Below are positions 43,175-55,118 of a stretch of 64,000 bases of DNA, piece after piece; position 1 is the stretch's first letter, and each line of letters starts with the position of its first letter. Source of the stretch: Arcticibacter tournemirensis (lineage in GTDB: Bacteria; Bacteroidota; Bacteroidia; Sphingobacteriales; Sphingobacteriaceae). The notes beneath the pieces are model-generated. The model was not told the origin of the DNA. It saw only the letters and a list, made by a program, of their open reading frames with translations, and ran no database searches. A program made the translations under genes and the position numbers. The stretch lies in contig NZ_VFPL01000002.1 in NCBI RefSeq assembly GCF_006716645.1, positions 124,001-188,000 on the forward strand, given 5' to 3'.

Positions 43175-44432
43175 TGAGATAGTCAAGACTTAATCTGACA
43201 GTTGCAATAAATTAACAACTGAAAAACAGATTTGAGTTATGACAACACAAGAGAAAATCATCAAGAACAAGTTAGGAGTACTAGAGTTAGCCCAACATTT
43301 AGGGAATGTATCAAAAGCCTGTAAAGTGATGGGCTATTCCCGGGATAGTTTCTATCGTTTCAAAGAGTTATACGAGCAGGGAGGAGAGCTGGCCCTGCAG
43401 GAAATATCCAGAAGGAAACCGGTATTGAAGAACCGGGTGGAGGAACATATAGAAAAGGCCATTGTTGAGCTAGCCATAGAGCAACCGGCCCTGGGACAAT
43501 TAAGGGTATCCAACGAATTAAAGAAAAAGGGCATCATCGTATCTCCCGGAGGCGTACGCAGTGTTTGGTTAAGGCACGATCTTCACACGTTTAAGTTGCG
43601 TTTAAAAGCACTGGAAGCAAGATCTGCACAAGAAGGGATCGTTTTAACGGAGGCACAGTTAGCTGCTCTGGAACGGGCCAAAGAGGAAAAAAAGCACAGG
43701 GAGAAATTGAGACACACCATCCTGGATATCTGGGAGCACAGGATACTTACTATGTCGGGAATATCAAAGGTGTTGGCCATATCTATCAGCAAACCTTTAT
43801 TGACACCTACTCCAAGGTTGCTTTTGCCAAGCTATATGACAGAAAGAATGCGCTGGTTGCCGCCGATATGCTCAATGACCAGGTGGTCCCTTTCTTTGAA
43901 CAACATGACTTACGTTTGCTCAGAGTGCTGACAGACCGGGGGACAGAATATTGCGGAGCCAGAGAACAGCATGAATATCAGCTGTATTTAGCTATAGAAG
44001 ACATCGATCATAGTAAAACCAAGGCCAAGAGCCCGCAGACCAACGGCATTTGTGAACGCTTCCACAGAACGATACAGGACGAGTTCTATGCTATCGCGTT
44101 CCGGAAAAAAGTTTACCGAAGCATTCAGGAGCTGCAACATGATCTGGACCGCTGGATGCATTATTATAATCAGGAGCGTACTCATTCAGGGAAATACTGC
44201 TTCGGAAAAACACCTATGCAAACATTCCAAGACAGCACTCCTCTTGCCAGACAAAAGATGTTAGAAACACTGAAGGAAGACCATTTTGTGGCTTATCCCT
44301 CCTTAAGCCACATCTGGGAGGGTAAGCCACAAAATGCGTCTGAGGGATTTGCAGAAAATAAGTTATATTCGAAGAGCACCTCTGACAATTTTTAAAAACA
44401 CCCAACTGTCAGATCAAGTAGTGGCTATTACA
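43175..44432 (+). mobile_element. IS481 family insertion sequence (about 1.26 kb)
   Basis: The left end TGAGATAGTCAAGACTTAAT and the reverse complement of the right end (TGTAATAGCCACTACTTGAT) continue into an identical CTGACAGTTG. In all, 24 of 30 terminal positions match. A 7-8 base target duplication flanks it. One transposase gene fills the element. It inserted downstream of the SMC-like ATPase gene. Confidence 0.88.
43239..44395 (+). pseudogene. IS481 transposase, reading frame shifted by one base at an A7 run
   Basis: The first frame (43239-43931) encodes the HTH region (LGNVSKACKVMGYSRDSFYR) and then loses homology after EEKK. A -1 frame resumes as GEIETHHPGYLGAQDTYYVG with the first catalytic Asp, then LTDRGTEYCG (second Asp) and SPQTNGICERFHRT (Glu). 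The joint is GGAAAAAAAGC: the phase is exactly A AAA AAG (43688-43694), a classic -1 slippery heptamer. Either one A was lost or the full 385-residue protein is made by frameshifting. IS481 members normally have one uninterrupted frame, so simple mutation is the default. Confidence 0.8.
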
Positions 44433-44439
44433 ACTAAGG
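44433..44439 (+). repeat. right target-site duplication of the IS481 copy
   Basis: ACTAAGG matches the left copy at 43168-43174. Confidence 0.75.
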
Positions 44440-44501
44440 TATCATCTTAACTTATTCTGCCGATCTTGACAATTCGCGATACATGTGTTATCAAGATTTG
44501 C

Positions 44502-46232
44502 CTAATCATGCTTCAAATGTTCCTTTAATTCAACCATTTTCGTTATTGCGCTTTTCAGTTCTTCACGGTGCAGTGGATTTTCTGAATGATGTGATGCGGC
44601 ATTCATGATTCTGTCCAAGATGTCTTTGGTCTCGGTGATAAGTAATTCTTTTCTGTTCTTCTTTTCATTAAACTCAATCAGGAAATCAAATAGTCGGATC
44701 TTGATACTGTCAAGATTTGCTTTCTCTTCCGGTGTCAAAGTGCCGTCTGTCGAATAGTCGGACTTGATTTTCTTGAGTTTGGCTAAGTCCAGGTCAAGCA
44801 AGAAACGTTGTGTGAATTTTTGGTGTCTTTGGCCTGTCAACTGGTTAAATGCCTTCTCCAATTTAGAACTTAAGGTCTCAAAATCTCCGTTCAGTTTTTT
44901 CATATCCGGGTCGAGGTACTCGGTTAATATAGCTTCAGCTTCCTTTCTTAGCTCATTTCCGCAAGCATCAAATTCATCTTCTTCAAAGTTTTTGATGGCT
45001 TTTTGAAGAGGCGTTTTGTCCTCTTTAATTTTGGGGGCTGAGCTGTCTTTTTCATCCTTGCTGAAATTGAAGTATACCCATTCCTCTTCATCGGTATTTC
45101 TGCGAATCAGGTTAAAAAATCCTTTGTCATGGGTGAGGATGAATTTCTGAAAGCCATCAAAGAATTTTAGGTCTTCCTTTTCTTCTTTGTTCAGAATAAT
45201 GCGAACTACGTCCATGCGGTTAGATAAGTCCAAACTGATAAGCATATCATCTAAAACCAAAATTTTGAATCTGGCGCTTGCTAAAGGCCTTGTTCGCAAT
45301 GCACCAATGCGAACACCAATGGCAATTCTGGTCAATTGAGCTTCATTCAGAAAAGACTGAACTCGCTCAATGGCTCTCCATTTTTCCGGGATGGTGTCGT
45401 CATAAATTTCAACACCTAGTTTAATGTGTAAATCATCAAAGCGATGTCCTTGTTTATTGTCTTCCCAAATTCTGTTGCGAATTAAGTCAAATCTAAACTT
45501 CTTATCAAAACTCAAGGACACCTTAATCACGTCTTTTCCCTCAAAGAAATGATCCTTCAAAAATTTATTAGCGTGACCGGAAATTTCATTTAGAAGATTT
45601 TGAATCTTTTCATTTAACGCATCAATTTGGTCAATGTAAAGCTGCTTTCTGTTACGTGATGCAACCGCACCCTTTGGCGTTCTTGGAACATCAAGTGTTG
45701 GGGCTTTGATAATTACATCCAGCCAGTTTTGGGTGCCTTCGGTCAAGAATGGAAAAATATCCCGCTCAAAAACTGGCCAAAGGTTTACTTCTTGTTTATG
45801 GGAAGCCCTATAAAAGTTATGCAATAGCTTATAGTTAATGAAATCACTGGCTATGTTGAGTTCCTGGATCAGTGTATTGGCATCATCATTTGTATTAATT
45901 AAATCGTGAGAAATGGTGAATGTTTCTTCATGTTTAGTCTCAGTGTCTATGGAAGTGAGTTTGATGAAGGATTCTTCATTGTCTTCCATAAACACGTTTT
46001 TCAAGGTTTGGTGCGTCGCTTTATCCGAAGCAACATATTTTCTGAAATATTTTTGTACACCGTTATCTTCCTTGATACTGCTTTGCAAAAGTGTGTACAA
46101 TGCCCAAAATAAAGAGGACTTTCCCGAACCATTATTACCGTAAACCAAAACGTGCTTTCCGTTTACAGAGAAAACCTGCTCTCGTTGAAAAGCCTTAAAG
46201 TTTTGGATTTTTATTTCCTTAATCTTCTTCAT
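44502..46232 (-). CDS. SMC/RecF-like AAA ATPase of a methyltransferase-helicase operon
   Basis: This is a 576-residue ATPase. It opens KIKEIKIQNFKAFQREQVFS with Walker A LVYGNNGSGKSS (about 29-40). A helical middle (about 190-260) follows, then RFKILVLDDMLISLDLSNR (Walker B and D-loop, about 325) and FILTHDKGF (switch His). The C-terminal half has acidic, coiled-coil-prone segments. This layout suits a DNA-end or nucleotide-sensing clamp. Its ATG overlaps the methyltransferase stop by one base. It is the last gene of a five-gene leftward operon. Confidence 0.82.
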   Translation of the reverse strand: MKKIKEIKIQNFKAFQREQVFSVNGKHVLVYGNNGSGKSSLFWALYTLLQSSIKEDNGVQKYFRKYVASDKATHQTLKNVFMEDNEESFIKLTSIDTETKHEETFTISHDLINTNDDANTLIQELNIASDFINYKLLHNFYRASHKQEVNLWPVFERDIFPFLTEGTQNWLDVIIKAPTLDVPRTPKGAVASRNRKQLYIDQIDALNEKIQNLLNEISGHANKFLKDHFFEGKDVIKVSLSFDKKFRFDLIRNRIWEDNKQGHRFDDLHIKLGVEIYDDTIPEKWRAIERVQSFLNEAQLTRIAIGVRIGALRTRPLASARFKILVLDDMLISLDLSNRMDVVRIILNKEEKEDLKFFDGFQKFILTHDKGFFNLIRRNTDEEEWVYFNFSKDEKDSSAPKIKEDKTPLQKAIKNFEEDEFDACGNELRKEAEAILTEYLDPDMKKLNGDFETLSSKLEKAFNQLTGQRHQKFTQRFLLDLDLAKLKKIKSDYSTDGTLTPEEKANLDSIKIRLFDFLIEFNEKKNRKELLITETKDILDRIMNAASHHSENPLHREELKSAITKMVELKEHLKHD

Positions 46233-49200
46233 TAGCTTTCCAATATCGGTTTTAAAATCTCCGGGCTACGCACAGCAAACAACTTGATTCTGTTGCGGAC
46301 TTCATTATCAGGATGGCCCCATGTGGCATGCAGGGCTTCTATTACTTGCTCTTTTTCCGGGTCATTTAGCTTTTCAAAATCCCGGCCCTGCATTACTTCT
46401 TGTATCTCCTGCTCCACAAACTCCAAAACATCGATGCCACGCTCTCTCATGTGTTTGGGGAAGTAGAGGTTGAAAATTACACCATTAATTGTTTGCTCAA
46501 AAGCTGTATTATTTGACCTTCTATCCGTATTAATATGATTCATTATAAAATATAAGTCCTTAAGCAGATCATCATATTCTCTAAACTTTATTGGTATGGG
46601 AAACTGTATAATTTCATAACCCATCACATGATTGTTAGTCGAGGTTTTTCTAAAAAGCCAGTCTAAAAATTTTGAATTAAGAATAACTCCTAAAGCTTCT
46701 GGTAAATAGTCCTTTTTAACTAATATTTTATTGGCGGTATGGCCAAAGAGGTAATTCTGATTAAGCTTTGTTACACAAAAATGTAGTCTGTATTTATCTG
46801 TAGTACCTGTGATTTCTTGACAAACAAGAAACTTGTGTATCCTATTGAAATTAACTTTATCATTTTTAAAGCCTTCAATAATATATTCATCTACCTCATT
46901 AATTAAATGATATCTCTGGATATTTTTACCACGAAATAGTTTTATGCCGGTATTTCTATTAGAGAAAAAATCACTTGAACTTGTTAAATTTAGGTCTCCC
47001 TGATTAATGCTTTGAATAAAGTTATTAAGCGGCTGTGTGGAGTTTTTGGCTAAAAGCATTGCATTAAAATCACCTTCATTTACTAAGGGTATGTAATAGG
47101 TATCAGGGTATAATTCAAAAAGTGAATTTTGAACTACTGATTCATATTTAATTCTCTCTAGTGTTGTAACATCGTTATTAATAGAAATTTTAAATTCATG
47201 GCTTTTAGTTGGTTTCCTGTTTGTGAAACGATAGATACACGTGCCTTGTAAAACATTCTCAAAAACCTGTCCTTCTTTTGTGGGCGCAGTTTTGGGAAAT
47301 TCTAATATTTCTTCGATGGTGGTTTTACTCAATAATAATTCTCTTGTGTGAGTTGATGACAGGTCACATAATAAACTGCTTTGAACAATCATACATGCGA
47401 TACCTGTTTCCTTAGTGCTTAGATTCTTAGAGGCTTCAACGAATACCTTATAAAAATTTTGCTTCCCTTTGTCTTTGCCTTCAGAGTAGGGAAATTGCTC
47501 CACACTAAACAATCCTTTTGATATTTGCTTATATGGTGGATTGCCAGTCACAACATCGAATCCATTTTTAATCCCAAACATCCATTCCGAATCAAAAAAT
47601 GGCGAAGATGCATTTTGGTTGTAAGGATCCCAATTTGCTAATTTTTCAGCGGTTTCTAAAGGCAAACCTTGGTTCTTTAAAACATTGGATAGTCTCTCTC
47701 TCAATTCCTTATCTTTTTCTCTCCATACAATTTTTCTTTCTTTGGATTTAAGACTGAATATTTTGTGTCGAACAATCCTAAGCTCGTTTTCAAGTTTTTT
47801 TACTTCATCCGTTTCAAATAAACCACCATCTTTTTTGATACCTATGAGAGTATTTGCAGCTACAAACTTCGTTTCAAGGTTAGGTAGTGGTCTAATATCA
47901 AAGTTGTTCGCAGGTTTGTCGCTTGGCTTTTGTTCCACAACAAGTGAAATAAAAAATCGAAGTTTGGAAATCTGTACCGCAATAGGCTGTATATCTACCC
48001 CATAAATACAGTTTTCTATTAGAAACAATTTGCGGGCGTAGTCTGGGTCGTTGATGTTTTGATCAAAGGCTTCGTTTATTTCCAGCAATCGTTCTTCACG
48101 GGCTTGTTTGTCTTCTATTTCAAATGCCGCTTCACTTTCCTTGCGGGCTTTTTCTAATTGAACTTCTTTCCAAACTTTATTATCTGGGTCGAACTTTTGC
48201 AGAATATGCACCATTTTCTGCAATACTCCCATAGGGAAAGCACCCGACCCACAAGCAGGGTCGAGAATGGTGCAAGTACTTAATGCTGTAATAATTTTTC
48301 GCTGCAATGTGGGATTGTCGGCAAAAGGCACTTTGCTATCAAATGAAGTCAAGACATGGAGTTCCTTATCTAAAGTTTCATCATCCAAGCCGCCCCAATC
48401 AGGAATAGCGTTTTTGAGGTAAGCAATCAGACTTTCATCCACCATATAGTTTACAATCTCTCGCGGGGTGTAGAATGAGCCTGTTTGTTTACGAGCGGTT
48501 GTTTTGGTTTCGGGGTTGTAGCTTGCTAAAAGGTTTTCAAATACCTTTCCCAATAGTTCTGGGTCAAGTGCCACATCTTCTTCAATCGGGGTGTTTTCGG
48601 TAATGGTAAACTTGTAAGATTTCAGGATGTTAATCAGTCCCTTTACAGCAGCTTGTTTATACTTTTTATCGCTGATACCTACTATGTCGCTCAGGTCGGT
48701 TTCTTCTTCCACGCCAAAAAAGAGGTAATCGGGCACAATGAGTTGATTGCCTTTGGTCATTTGGTCAGAGAAGCCGTCAATATAGAGGTTGTTGAATTTA
48801 TCATCCAGACATTCAAAAAGACCACCGTTTAAAAATGGAACAGTTTGGTTCAGTTTTTCTAAAAAGGCATCCGGGTTTTTAAAATACTGCTTATAACGCA
48901 TCAAGTAATCAATGCCTCGGTGTGTGCCATAACCTTCCCCCCGGAAGCCCCGCTTACGTTTGTCCAAACTGTCGCCTTCAATGGGACAATTGAGCGTAGC
49001 AAAAAATAAGTTTTGCAAAATGGCTTTATAGTAGATACTTTGTTTATTACGTTCAGAAAACATTGAACCAACCTGATGGTAAGGAGCAATTTCATTCAAA
49101 ATATCTTTTTGTAAAGCATCCAGTTCAAAAAGTTCTTCGGGAATCAGCTTTTTCTCTTTGACGAACCAAACAAAAAGTAAACGGGTAAGCATCCGTATTA

Positions 49201-49963
49201 CATTGGTTGCCCGATGTTCCTGTAGCAGGTCTTCCAGTTTGGCCTTTTTTGTATGGGCATCTGCTATAGTTGGCTCCCCCGGAAAGGTTACATGTTGAGT
49301 AGCCCAGAAATACCAATTAGAAAGTTCCTGATAGAATTTTTTGTTGAGCAGGCTTACGCTGAATACTTCCTGCCAATAGACATAGAGTTTAGCGAAAGAA
49401 TCCACTTTCTTAGTTCCAGTGATAGGAATTTGCAGTTCTGCTAAAATACGTTCATGACCCGAATGAGGTTTCTCGATATGAATATCACGCAGCAAGCTTA
49501 CTTTTCCGGCTTTTTCCCCTTCACGCCATTCCTGCTTGTATTTTAGACGCTCGGTATTAGCAAAGGCTAAATAGTTTCCATATTTGAAAATCACCACCAC
49601 AGGGGTGTAGTAAAACTCACGATTAAACGCTCTTGAAATTTCTGCCAATTGCGAACGGGTAGGGAGTAGTCCGTTGGGTCTGTTTTTAAGCGTTACCCCG
49701 AAAATTAGAATACCGTCATAGTCGGATTTTATTTTCTCTGCATCCAAAGATTTATTGCCTTCAAAGGCAGCATCGTCCACCATACCTACGAAATACACAT
49801 CATCAATGAGTTGGAAATTGTCATTGTCCCTGTAGGTGTCTTTGAGGATTTCCTTGGCTGTAGTGGGTTCGTCTGCCACATAATTCATGGGCACCTTCAA
49901 GTCTTTGAAAAGCGCTTTGAGTGCCTGAAGTAAATTAACCTGATTGAATATCTGAAGTCTCAT
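46232..49963 (-). CDS. Eco57I-type N6-adenine DNA methyltransferase (large)
   Basis: This is about 1243 residues from the ATG at 49963 ([20 protein letters not shown]). A TTG start at 49987 would overlap the helicase gene and is less likely. The N-terminal 480 residues are an accessory region. The gamma-class methyltransferase core has [15 protein letters not shown] (motif I, about 566) and [11 protein letters not shown] (motif IV, about 808). A long C-terminal region (about 900-1180) likely recognises DNA. No nuclease motif is evident, so restriction would come from partners. It starts two bases after the helicase stop. Confidence 0.88.
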   Translation of the reverse strand: MRLQIFNQVNLLQALKALFKDLKVPMNYVADEPTTAKEILKDTYRDNDNFQLIDDVYFVGMVDDAAFEGNKSLDAEKIKSDYDGILIFGVTLKNRPNGLLPTRSQLAEISRAFNREFYYTPVVVIFKYGNYLAFANTERLKYKQEWREGEKAGKVSLLRDIHIEKPHSGHERILAELQIPITGTKKVDSFAKLYVYWQEVFSVSLLNKKFYQELSNWYFWATQHVTFPGEPTIADAHTKKAKLEDLLQEHRATNVIRMLTRLLFVWFVKEKKLIPEELFELDALQKDILNEIAPYHQVGSMFSERNKQSIYYKAILQNLFFATLNCPIEGDSLDKRKRGFRGEGYGTHRGIDYLMRYKQYFKNPDAFLEKLNQTVPFLNGGLFECLDDKFNNLYIDGFSDQMTKGNQLIVPDYLFFGVEEETDLSDIVGISDKKYKQAAVKGLINILKSYKFTITENTPIEEDVALDPELLGKVFENLLASYNPETKTTARKQTGSFYTPREIVNYMVDESLIAYLKNAIPDWGGLDDETLDKELHVLTSFDSKVPFADNPTLQRKIITALSTCTILDPACGSGAFPMGVLQKMVHILQKFDPDNKVWKEVQLEKARKESEAAFEIEDKQAREERLLEINEAFDQNINDPDYARKLFLIENCIYGVDIQPIAVQISKLRFFISLVVEQKPSDKPANNFDIRPLPNLETKFVAANTLIGIKKDGGLFETDEVKKLENELRIVRHKIFSLKSKERKIVWREKDKELRERLSNVLKNQGLPLETAEKLANWDPYNQNASSPFFDSEWMFGIKNGFDVVTGNPPYKQISKGLFSVEQFPYSEGKDKGKQNFYKVFVEASKNLSTKETGIACMIVQSSLLCDLSSTHTRELLLSKTTIEEILEFPKTAPTKEGQVFENVLQGTCIYRFTNRKPTKSHEFKISINNDVTTLERIKYESVVQNSLFELYPDTYYIPLVNEGDFNAMLLAKNSTQPLNNFIQSINQGDLNLTSSSDFFSNRNTGIKLFRGKNIQRYHLINEVDEYIIEGFKNDKVNFNRIHKFLVCQEITGTTDKYRLHFCVTKLNQNYLFGHTANKILVKKDYLPEALGVILNSKFLDWLFRKTSTNNHVMGYEIIQFPIPIKFREYDDLLKDLYFIMNHINTDRRSNNTAFEQTINGVIFNLYFPKHMRERGIDVLEFVEQEIQEVMQGRDFEKLNDPEKEQVIEALHATWGHPDNEVRNRIKLFAVRSPEILKPILES

Positions 49964-49965
49964 AC

Positions 49966-52900
49966 CTATGCTGTTACTAAAAACCAAGTGATTAAATCGA
50001 AATTGTCCAGTTGGAATTTTTCATCCACTCTGACGTTTTGCCTTACTCTTGATAAGGCTTCTTTATCCCCCTTTCTCAATTTTGACAAAAGGTCTTTTGC
50101 TTCTGTGCCCATTACTTTTTTAGTACTTCCGTCTGTTTGTATTTGTTCTTCTGCGGCTTGACTATCCAACCATGCTTTAATGGCATTTACCAATTTTTGA
50201 ATAGCTTTATCATCGCCTTTATCCACAGCATCGGGTACAAATCTGTCTTTATCTTTATGATGGGTTAAGGCATCAAGTACATCTTTCTGGTTTAGCAAAA
50301 CTAATTTGCCTTGTTCATTGATGTAAATGAGGTCAAAAACTGTGTATGCATGTTGTGGTGCTTTTGCAGGTCGAGCCGGATAGCCCAGCAAAGCAATCAA
50401 ACCGTTTTCTGCACAGACAGTGGTATCGGCTTTAAAACCTGTATAAACGCCTTTAGGCATCCGCAGATATTTGGCTTTATCTTTATTGAACTCTTCCAGT
50501 AAATCTTGCCTGTATTTTTCCAACGATAAATGATCAAAGCCAAATGTTTTTTCACCATCTAAATCCTCTAAGGTGACTTGCATCTGTTCCATCATCCGAT
50601 TATTCATTCGTTGGTCTAAACTTTCATCAAAAACCATTTCCTGAAACGTCTCTGAAAATGCTTCATCTACTTCTGACCCGGTTAATTTCATAGCGGCCAT
50701 TCGATGTTCAATTCTCTTTTGAAGATTTAGATAAGAATTAATATTGTTTGAAGGCCAGAAGTTGATGCCAAATATTTTCTTGTTTGGACTTCCCAAACGG
50801 TCAATACGACCTAATCGTTGAATGATTCTTACTGGATTCCAATGGATATCGTAATTAATTACCATGTCAGCATCTTGCAGGTTTTGCCCTTCGCTCAATG
50901 CATCGGTGGCAATCAGGATATCAATCGATTGTTGAACCTTGGTATATGTCTTTGGATGGTTTTGTGCAATCCAAGTAATCCACTCATGATATGCTTCTAT
51001 TCCTTTTTGGGTTGTATGAAAGTCCCATTCTTTTTCCTTGAAAAGTTTGGTGAAAGGTGCAAAGCGCTCCAAGATAGGCTCAAAGTTTTTAGTTTCCTCT
51101 TCTGAATCGCTGGTTTGTGACCCGGTACCTGAAACCAAAGCCAACTTATCAAAACCACGACTTTTCAATTGATTAAAAAGATATTGAGCGGTATCACGAT
51201 ATACGGTGAAGATTACAACTTTTAGGTTACTGTTATTCTCACCTGAAGCTCTTTTTTTATTTATTTCAGCTATCAATGCTTGAAGTTTGTCATCTGATGA
51301 ATTTAGATTTCCAGGACGTATAGTTTCTTTCTGGATTTTATTTTCAAACTTTTGAAGATTGATAAACAGGTTTCCGAGTGCATCTAGATCTTTTTTTAAA
51401 TCCTTTTTAAAGTTCTCCAAGTTTCCTGCTGCATCAATATCCGAAAGATTGATTTTCCGCTTTTTACCTAATGTGAGTTCTTCGTAATCGTCCTGCAAGT
51501 TATCATCATAAAAAAGGTTTTCATTCTTTTCATTTAGTTTACTATTGCCTCTCCCTTCCTGATATGCTTTGATTTTATCCAAAGCATTTTGGTGATGGTC
51601 CTTAATTTTTTCGACTGTTGATTGAAATGAAAACCAAGATGATTCCAATCTCTTAACCATCAAGATATACAGCATTTTAACCAAGAAGCGGTCTCTTTGT
51701 CTTTCATCATGAAGTATGTCCTTTTCTTCTTCGTTTTCTTCTTCCAAGTAAAATGAAGGTTGATATCCCGAAAGCATTGGAGGGAAATGGTCAAATAATT
51801 CTTCGAAAGACTCAAAATTTCCTAATTGACTTGGTGTAACAAAAAGATTTACAGGTTTTGACTTAGTCGGAAAGGCTAATCCTGTTTGCTGCCCTTCAAT
51901 CATCTTTCGAGTTCTGGCAACTATTAATGAATCAGTAAGCGTAAAGAAGTTTGCTGGTAACTTTTTGATGAAATCACTAATTCTCGGTCTTGGTTCTTCC
52001 CGCCATTCGTTGAACACTTTTTGTGCTGTTCTGAAAGTATAGTCCAAATTTCTGATGCTCAAGGTTTCTTCATAGCCACCAACATCACCTTGTAACATCA
52101 GTTTGAATTGATTGCGGATGTCGTTTAGTGAATTATTTATAGGCGTGGCTGATAGTAACAATACCTTTATATCTTCATTTTCTTTAAGTATTCGTTCGAG
52201 TAAAAATTTATAACGGTTTGATTTGTCATTTCTAAGGTTGTGGCTTTCATCAATGACAATCAACTTTGGCTTGTCATTAGTAAAGTATTTGTCAGCTCTG
52301 TCAATGTATTTTTCAACCCGCTCTTCGTGCATGTCCGTATGGAATCGCAAAAAAAAGTCAAATTGATCCTTTTCAAAACGTGAATCTTGATGCTTTAAAT
52401 ATCTTCTCCAGTTATGGTCTAGCTTTTTGGGACAAAGCAATAAAACCTCACGTCCTTGAAGTTGAAAGAATTTAATCACTGCAAGAGCACTCCATGTTTT
52501 ACCCAAACCTACAGCATCAGCCAAAATAGCCCCGTTATATTTTTGGAGCATTCTAATTAAACTTAGTACACCTTTTTTCTGGAACTCATAAAGAGTGTTA
52601 TAAACTATAGAGTTTTCCAAGCGACCAATTTGTCTGTTAAAATCAGGGTCGTTTTCAGTTTCTAGTAGTTGATTGCCGAATAATTCAAAGAGCACCTTGT
52701 AGTAAAGTTCTCTCGGTGTGTATGTGATGAAAATCTTTTCTATTTCATTTATAAGGTATTGTTTGAAATCAATCTTTGATTTGGTCCCGTCAGGAGCGAC
52801 CAAAGTCTTTTCCTTATGTGCTTGTGGTCTTATCCACAGCGCTTCAAACCATTCTACAAGTTCTTTATATTGATTGCTATTGCCTGTCTCAGCAATATTC

Positions 52901-53352
52901 AATTCAATATTGTTCGTATGCTTTAGTCCGATTCCAGCTTCTGTAAGGTTTGAACTTCCAGAAATAAAATATTTCGCTCGATCATCTTTGTTCAGAGGAT
53001 TAAACAAATAACTTTTTGCATGACAAAAATTCGGCTCTAAAGTTTTTGCTACGACTTTGTCTTGTTTTAAAAAAGCAACTGCTTCTTTTGATATGCTGCT
53101 TAGTTTGAGAGATGCTTCAATGCTAATGTTTTCATTTAATAAGTCTAGAGGTCGGTTGTCTATTGAATCAACATTTACTATATCTCCAAGTACAAGCCTA
53201 AAGTCTGAAATTTTATCGTTAACAGTTTTTGAAAGCCAAGCAAGCGCACCGATAGTAAAATAACCGGTTACAATGTCTAATTTACCCTGTTCCGTATAAG
53301 AGGCAATCCACTCATGGACTTTTAAATTTTCATTTTCGTTATCTAATATCAT
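49966..53352 (-). CDS. PLD-nuclease/SNF2-type helicase fusion
   Basis: This is a 1128-residue protein. Residues 1-180 are a phospholipase-D-like domain with [10 protein letters not shown] and [13 protein letters not shown] (an HxK half-site, suggesting a dimeric nuclease). From about 250 a SNF2 ATPase follows: [15 protein letters not shown], Walker [17 protein letters not shown] box [11 protein letters not shown] and [24 protein letters not shown] and [14 protein letters not shown] complete the C-terminal RecA lobe. Such proteins pump or remodel DNA and can cut it. With the methyltransferase downstream it forms an RM-like core, similar in parts to DISARM or type ISP systems but not matching their gene sets. 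Confidence 0.88.
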   Translation of the reverse strand: MILDNENENLKVHEWIASYTEQGKLDIVTGYFTIGALAWLSKTVNDKISDFRLVLGDIVNVDSIDNRPLDLLNENISIEASLKLSSISKEAVAFLKQDKVVAKTLEPNFCHAKSYLFNPLNKDDRAKYFISGSSNLTEAGIGLKHTNNIELNIAETGNSNQYKELVEWFEALWIRPQAHKEKTLVAPDGTKSKIDFKQYLINEIEKIFITYTPRELYYKVLFELFGNQLLETENDPDFNRQIGRLENSIVYNTLYEFQKKGVLSLIRMLQKYNGAILADAVGLGKTWSALAVIKFFQLQGREVLLLCPKKLDHNWRRYLKHQDSRFEKDQFDFFLRFHTDMHEERVEKYIDRADKYFTNDKPKLIVIDESHNLRNDKSNRYKFLLERILKENEDIKVLLLSATPINNSLNDIRNQFKLMLQGDVGGYEETLSIRNLDYTFRTAQKVFNEWREEPRPRISDFIKKLPANFFTLTDSLIVARTRKMIEGQQTGLAFPTKSKPVNLFVTPSQLGNFESFEELFDHFPPMLSGYQPSFYLEEENEEEKDILHDERQRDRFLVKMLYILMVKRLESSWFSFQSTVEKIKDHHQNALDKIKAYQEGRGNSKLNEKNENLFYDDNLQDDYEELTLGKKRKINLSDIDAAGNLENFKKDLKKDLDALGNLFINLQKFENKIQKETIRPGNLNSSDDKLQALIAEINKKRASGENNSNLKVVIFTVYRDTAQYLFNQLKSRGFDKLALVSGTGSQTSDSEEETKNFEPILERFAPFTKLFKEKEWDFHTTQKGIEAYHEWITWIAQNHPKTYTKVQQSIDILIATDALSEGQNLQDADMVINYDIHWNPVRIIQRLGRIDRLGSPNKKIFGINFWPSNNINSYLNLQKRIEHRMAAMKLTGSEVDEAFSETFQEMVFDESLDQRMNNRMMEQMQVTLEDLDGEKTFGFDHLSLEKYRQDLLEEFNKDKAKYLRMPKGVYTGFKADTTVCAENGLIALLGYPARPAKAPQHAYTVFDLIYINEQGKLVLLNQKDVLDALTHHKDKDRFVPDAVDKGDDKAIQKLVNAIKAWLDSQAAEEQIQTDGSTKKVMGTEAKDLLSKLRKGDKEALSRVRQNVRVDEKFQLDNFDLITWFLVTA

Positions 53353-53393
53353 TATACTAACTGATTATTAATTACTGCAGTACTTGATCGTGT

Positions 53394-54203
53394 TTAATCA
53401 TTAAAATTTATTTTCCTTACATGTCTTAATACGTCGCGTTCTACTTTATCAAATTCAGGTAAGTCTTTTATCTGTTCGCTCATAGAACTTTTCCAACGGC
53501 CTTTATATTGGGGTAGGCGTTCTGTTAACTTCTTATGAAAATCTGTAGGATTTAATCCCTTGCTTGCGCATTTTTTTCTAAACTCGTCTAAATAAAAATC
53601 AGCTTCCATTCCATGCTCTACCAATAAATACCATATATCGTAGAAATCCCTTGCTGCCATACGCTGCATTACAGAGCGTAGCTTTTCAATCAATACTTCT
53701 TCGAGTGGATAACATAGTAGGTTGTATTCATCTAAATCAGTATAATCAATAAAAGCAGGATTTAAGACAGGTTCAAATTCAAGTTTTTCGCTTCTGGAAA
53801 TATCCACTTTTACCCGTTTATTATTGCCTTGTCCACCCAATGGCCCTACATAACTGATATAGAAGTTTATCCCGCCGTCTTCATGCTCGTTATTGTCGAT
53901 TATTTCAAGGGGAATATTTGCTTCGTCCCGGATATATTCAAATGCTTCTTTAAACCATGCAAATATTTGTGCATTGGTGATCTCGTTGGTTAACAAAGTA
54001 AAATCAAGATCTTCTGAAAACCTATAGTCTGCGAAATAGATTTTCTTTAATACAGTGCCACCTTTGAATACCATGATGTTTGAAAGCTGGTCATGTTGAG
54101 ACACACCTTTTAATATCCAGGAGAGGATATAGTCTTTCTCTATCTGTTGGTCACGAACCCCGACTTCTCTTGCTTTTTGCTGTATTTCTCCGGGTTTAAT
54201 CAT
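53394..54203 (-). CDS. AbiEii/AbiGii family nucleotidyltransferase toxin
   Basis: This is a 269-residue DNA-polymerase-beta-like nucleotidyltransferase. The active site reads VFKGGTVLKKIYF then FSEDLDFTLL (GG...SxDxD). EKLRSVMQRMAARDFYDIWY is the conserved later motif with Lys/Asp. AbiEii-type toxins stop growth, in known cases by modifying tRNA. Its ATG overlaps the antitoxin stop as ATGA. The helicase gene begins 41 bases after its stop, so toxin and RM-like genes are probably one transcript. Confidence 0.92.
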   Translation of the reverse strand: MIKPGEIQQKAREVGVRDQQIEKDYILSWILKGVSQHDQLSNIMVFKGGTVLKKIYFADYRFSEDLDFTLLTNEITNAQIFAWFKEAFEYIRDEANIPLEIIDNNEHEDGGINFYISYVGPLGGQGNNKRVKVDISRSEKLEFEPVLNPAFIDYTDLDEYNLLCYPLEEVLIEKLRSVMQRMAARDFYDIWYLLVEHGMEADFYLDEFRKKCASKGLNPTDFHKKLTERLPQYKGRWKSSMSEQIKDLPEFDKVERDVLRHVRKINFND

Positions 54204-55021
54204 GTATAAATAGCTGATTTAATGGTTTCTGTTTCCAGATTTTGTTGGATACCCCATCTGCTTATCATTTTTCCTGACTTAGGTAGTTCAGTATCTAATA
54301 AAACATAAGAGGCCGTCTTCTCCTTTAATAATTTTTCTATAATCGGGTTATCAATTTCTAACAGCTCCAGGAGAAAACCAAGCCGCTTGATAACTGCCTG
54401 TGACTTAAACCTTTTTGCATATTCCAGTAGCTTATCAAATTTAATTTGATTTGCAGAAATGCCAATCGCCCTTGCAATCTCAACGATGCCTCCTGCATAA
54501 TCAGGCTTAAAAAGACAGTCGATAACTGTTTTTTCAAGATCTGAACATTGTACTTTATGAAAGTTGTCAATCCAAATCTTTTTCATACCAAAGAAATGGT
54601 CCGGATTATGGTATATAAACTGAAAGGGAACGTTTTTAATCTTAATTACTGAAGGCCTAAGCTGTTTGGAAACCACGATTTGCTCTTTCAGGGATGGCTG
54701 TGTAATCAAATTATGAATTTGCAACGCAGAATAGTAGCCAATATAATATTGGGCATCTTTTACGATGAATTCCGGTATTAGGTGCCAGTCAGGCATAAAT
54801 GTTTCAGCATCCTGTTCGTAGGGTATAATATAATAAACGCCCTCTTTTAGGCGCATTAAAAGCCCCCTCTTGGTCATATCGCTTAATAATTCCTTTACTG
54901 CACTTTCGCCTGATTCGGGTAAAGCCTTGAAAGCCTCTGCATAACCAAAGCAAAACCTGTCCTGTTCATTAAAGTATGACAGGAGTTCATTTGACTGTGT
55001 AGAGATGTACTTATTTCTCAT
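54200..55021 (-). CDS. AbiEi-type antitoxin
   Basis: This is a 273-residue protein with an N-terminal winged-helix antitoxin domain (GESAVKELLSDMTKRGLLMRLKEGVYYIIPY, about 35-65) and the AbiEi C-terminal region (QIHNLITQPSLKEQIVVSKQ, then DLEKTVIDCLFKPDYAGGI). It should repress its own promoter and neutralise the AbiEii toxin. Two palindromic operator copies lie directly upstream. Confidence 0.9.
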   Translation of the reverse strand: MRNKYISTQSNELLSYFNEQDRFCFGYAEAFKALPESGESAVKELLSDMTKRGLLMRLKEGVYYIIPYEQDAETFMPDWHLIPEFIVKDAQYYIGYYSALQIHNLITQPSLKEQIVVSKQLRPSVIKIKNVPFQFIYHNPDHFFGMKKIWIDNFHKVQCSDLEKTVIDCLFKPDYAGGIVEIARAIGISANQIKFDKLLEYAKRFKSQAVIKRLGFLLELLEIDNPIIEKLLKEKTASYVLLDTELPKSGKMISRWGIQQNLETETIKSAIYT

Positions 55022-55030
55022 AGTTGCATG

Positions 55031-55047
55031 GTCAGGTTAAACCTGAC
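55031..55047. promoter_or_regulatory. AbiEi operator, proximal copy (GTCAGGTTAAACCTGAC)
   Basis: This perfect inverted repeat (GTCAGGTT/AACCTGAC around one base) lies ten bases upstream of the antitoxin ATG. Characterised AbiEi proteins bind two such repeats. Confidence 0.75.
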
Positions 55048-55118
55048 TACAATGATATGAAAAATAATCTATCCTGATAGACAAATAAGCATTTTTTTTT
55101 TGCAATCATAGTTAAATG

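Noticed and set aside
44502-53352. calling the operon DISARM or BREX
   Set aside because: The hallmark genes (drmA/drmB or pglZ/brxC) are absent; only a helicase and a methyltransferase are shared in general type.
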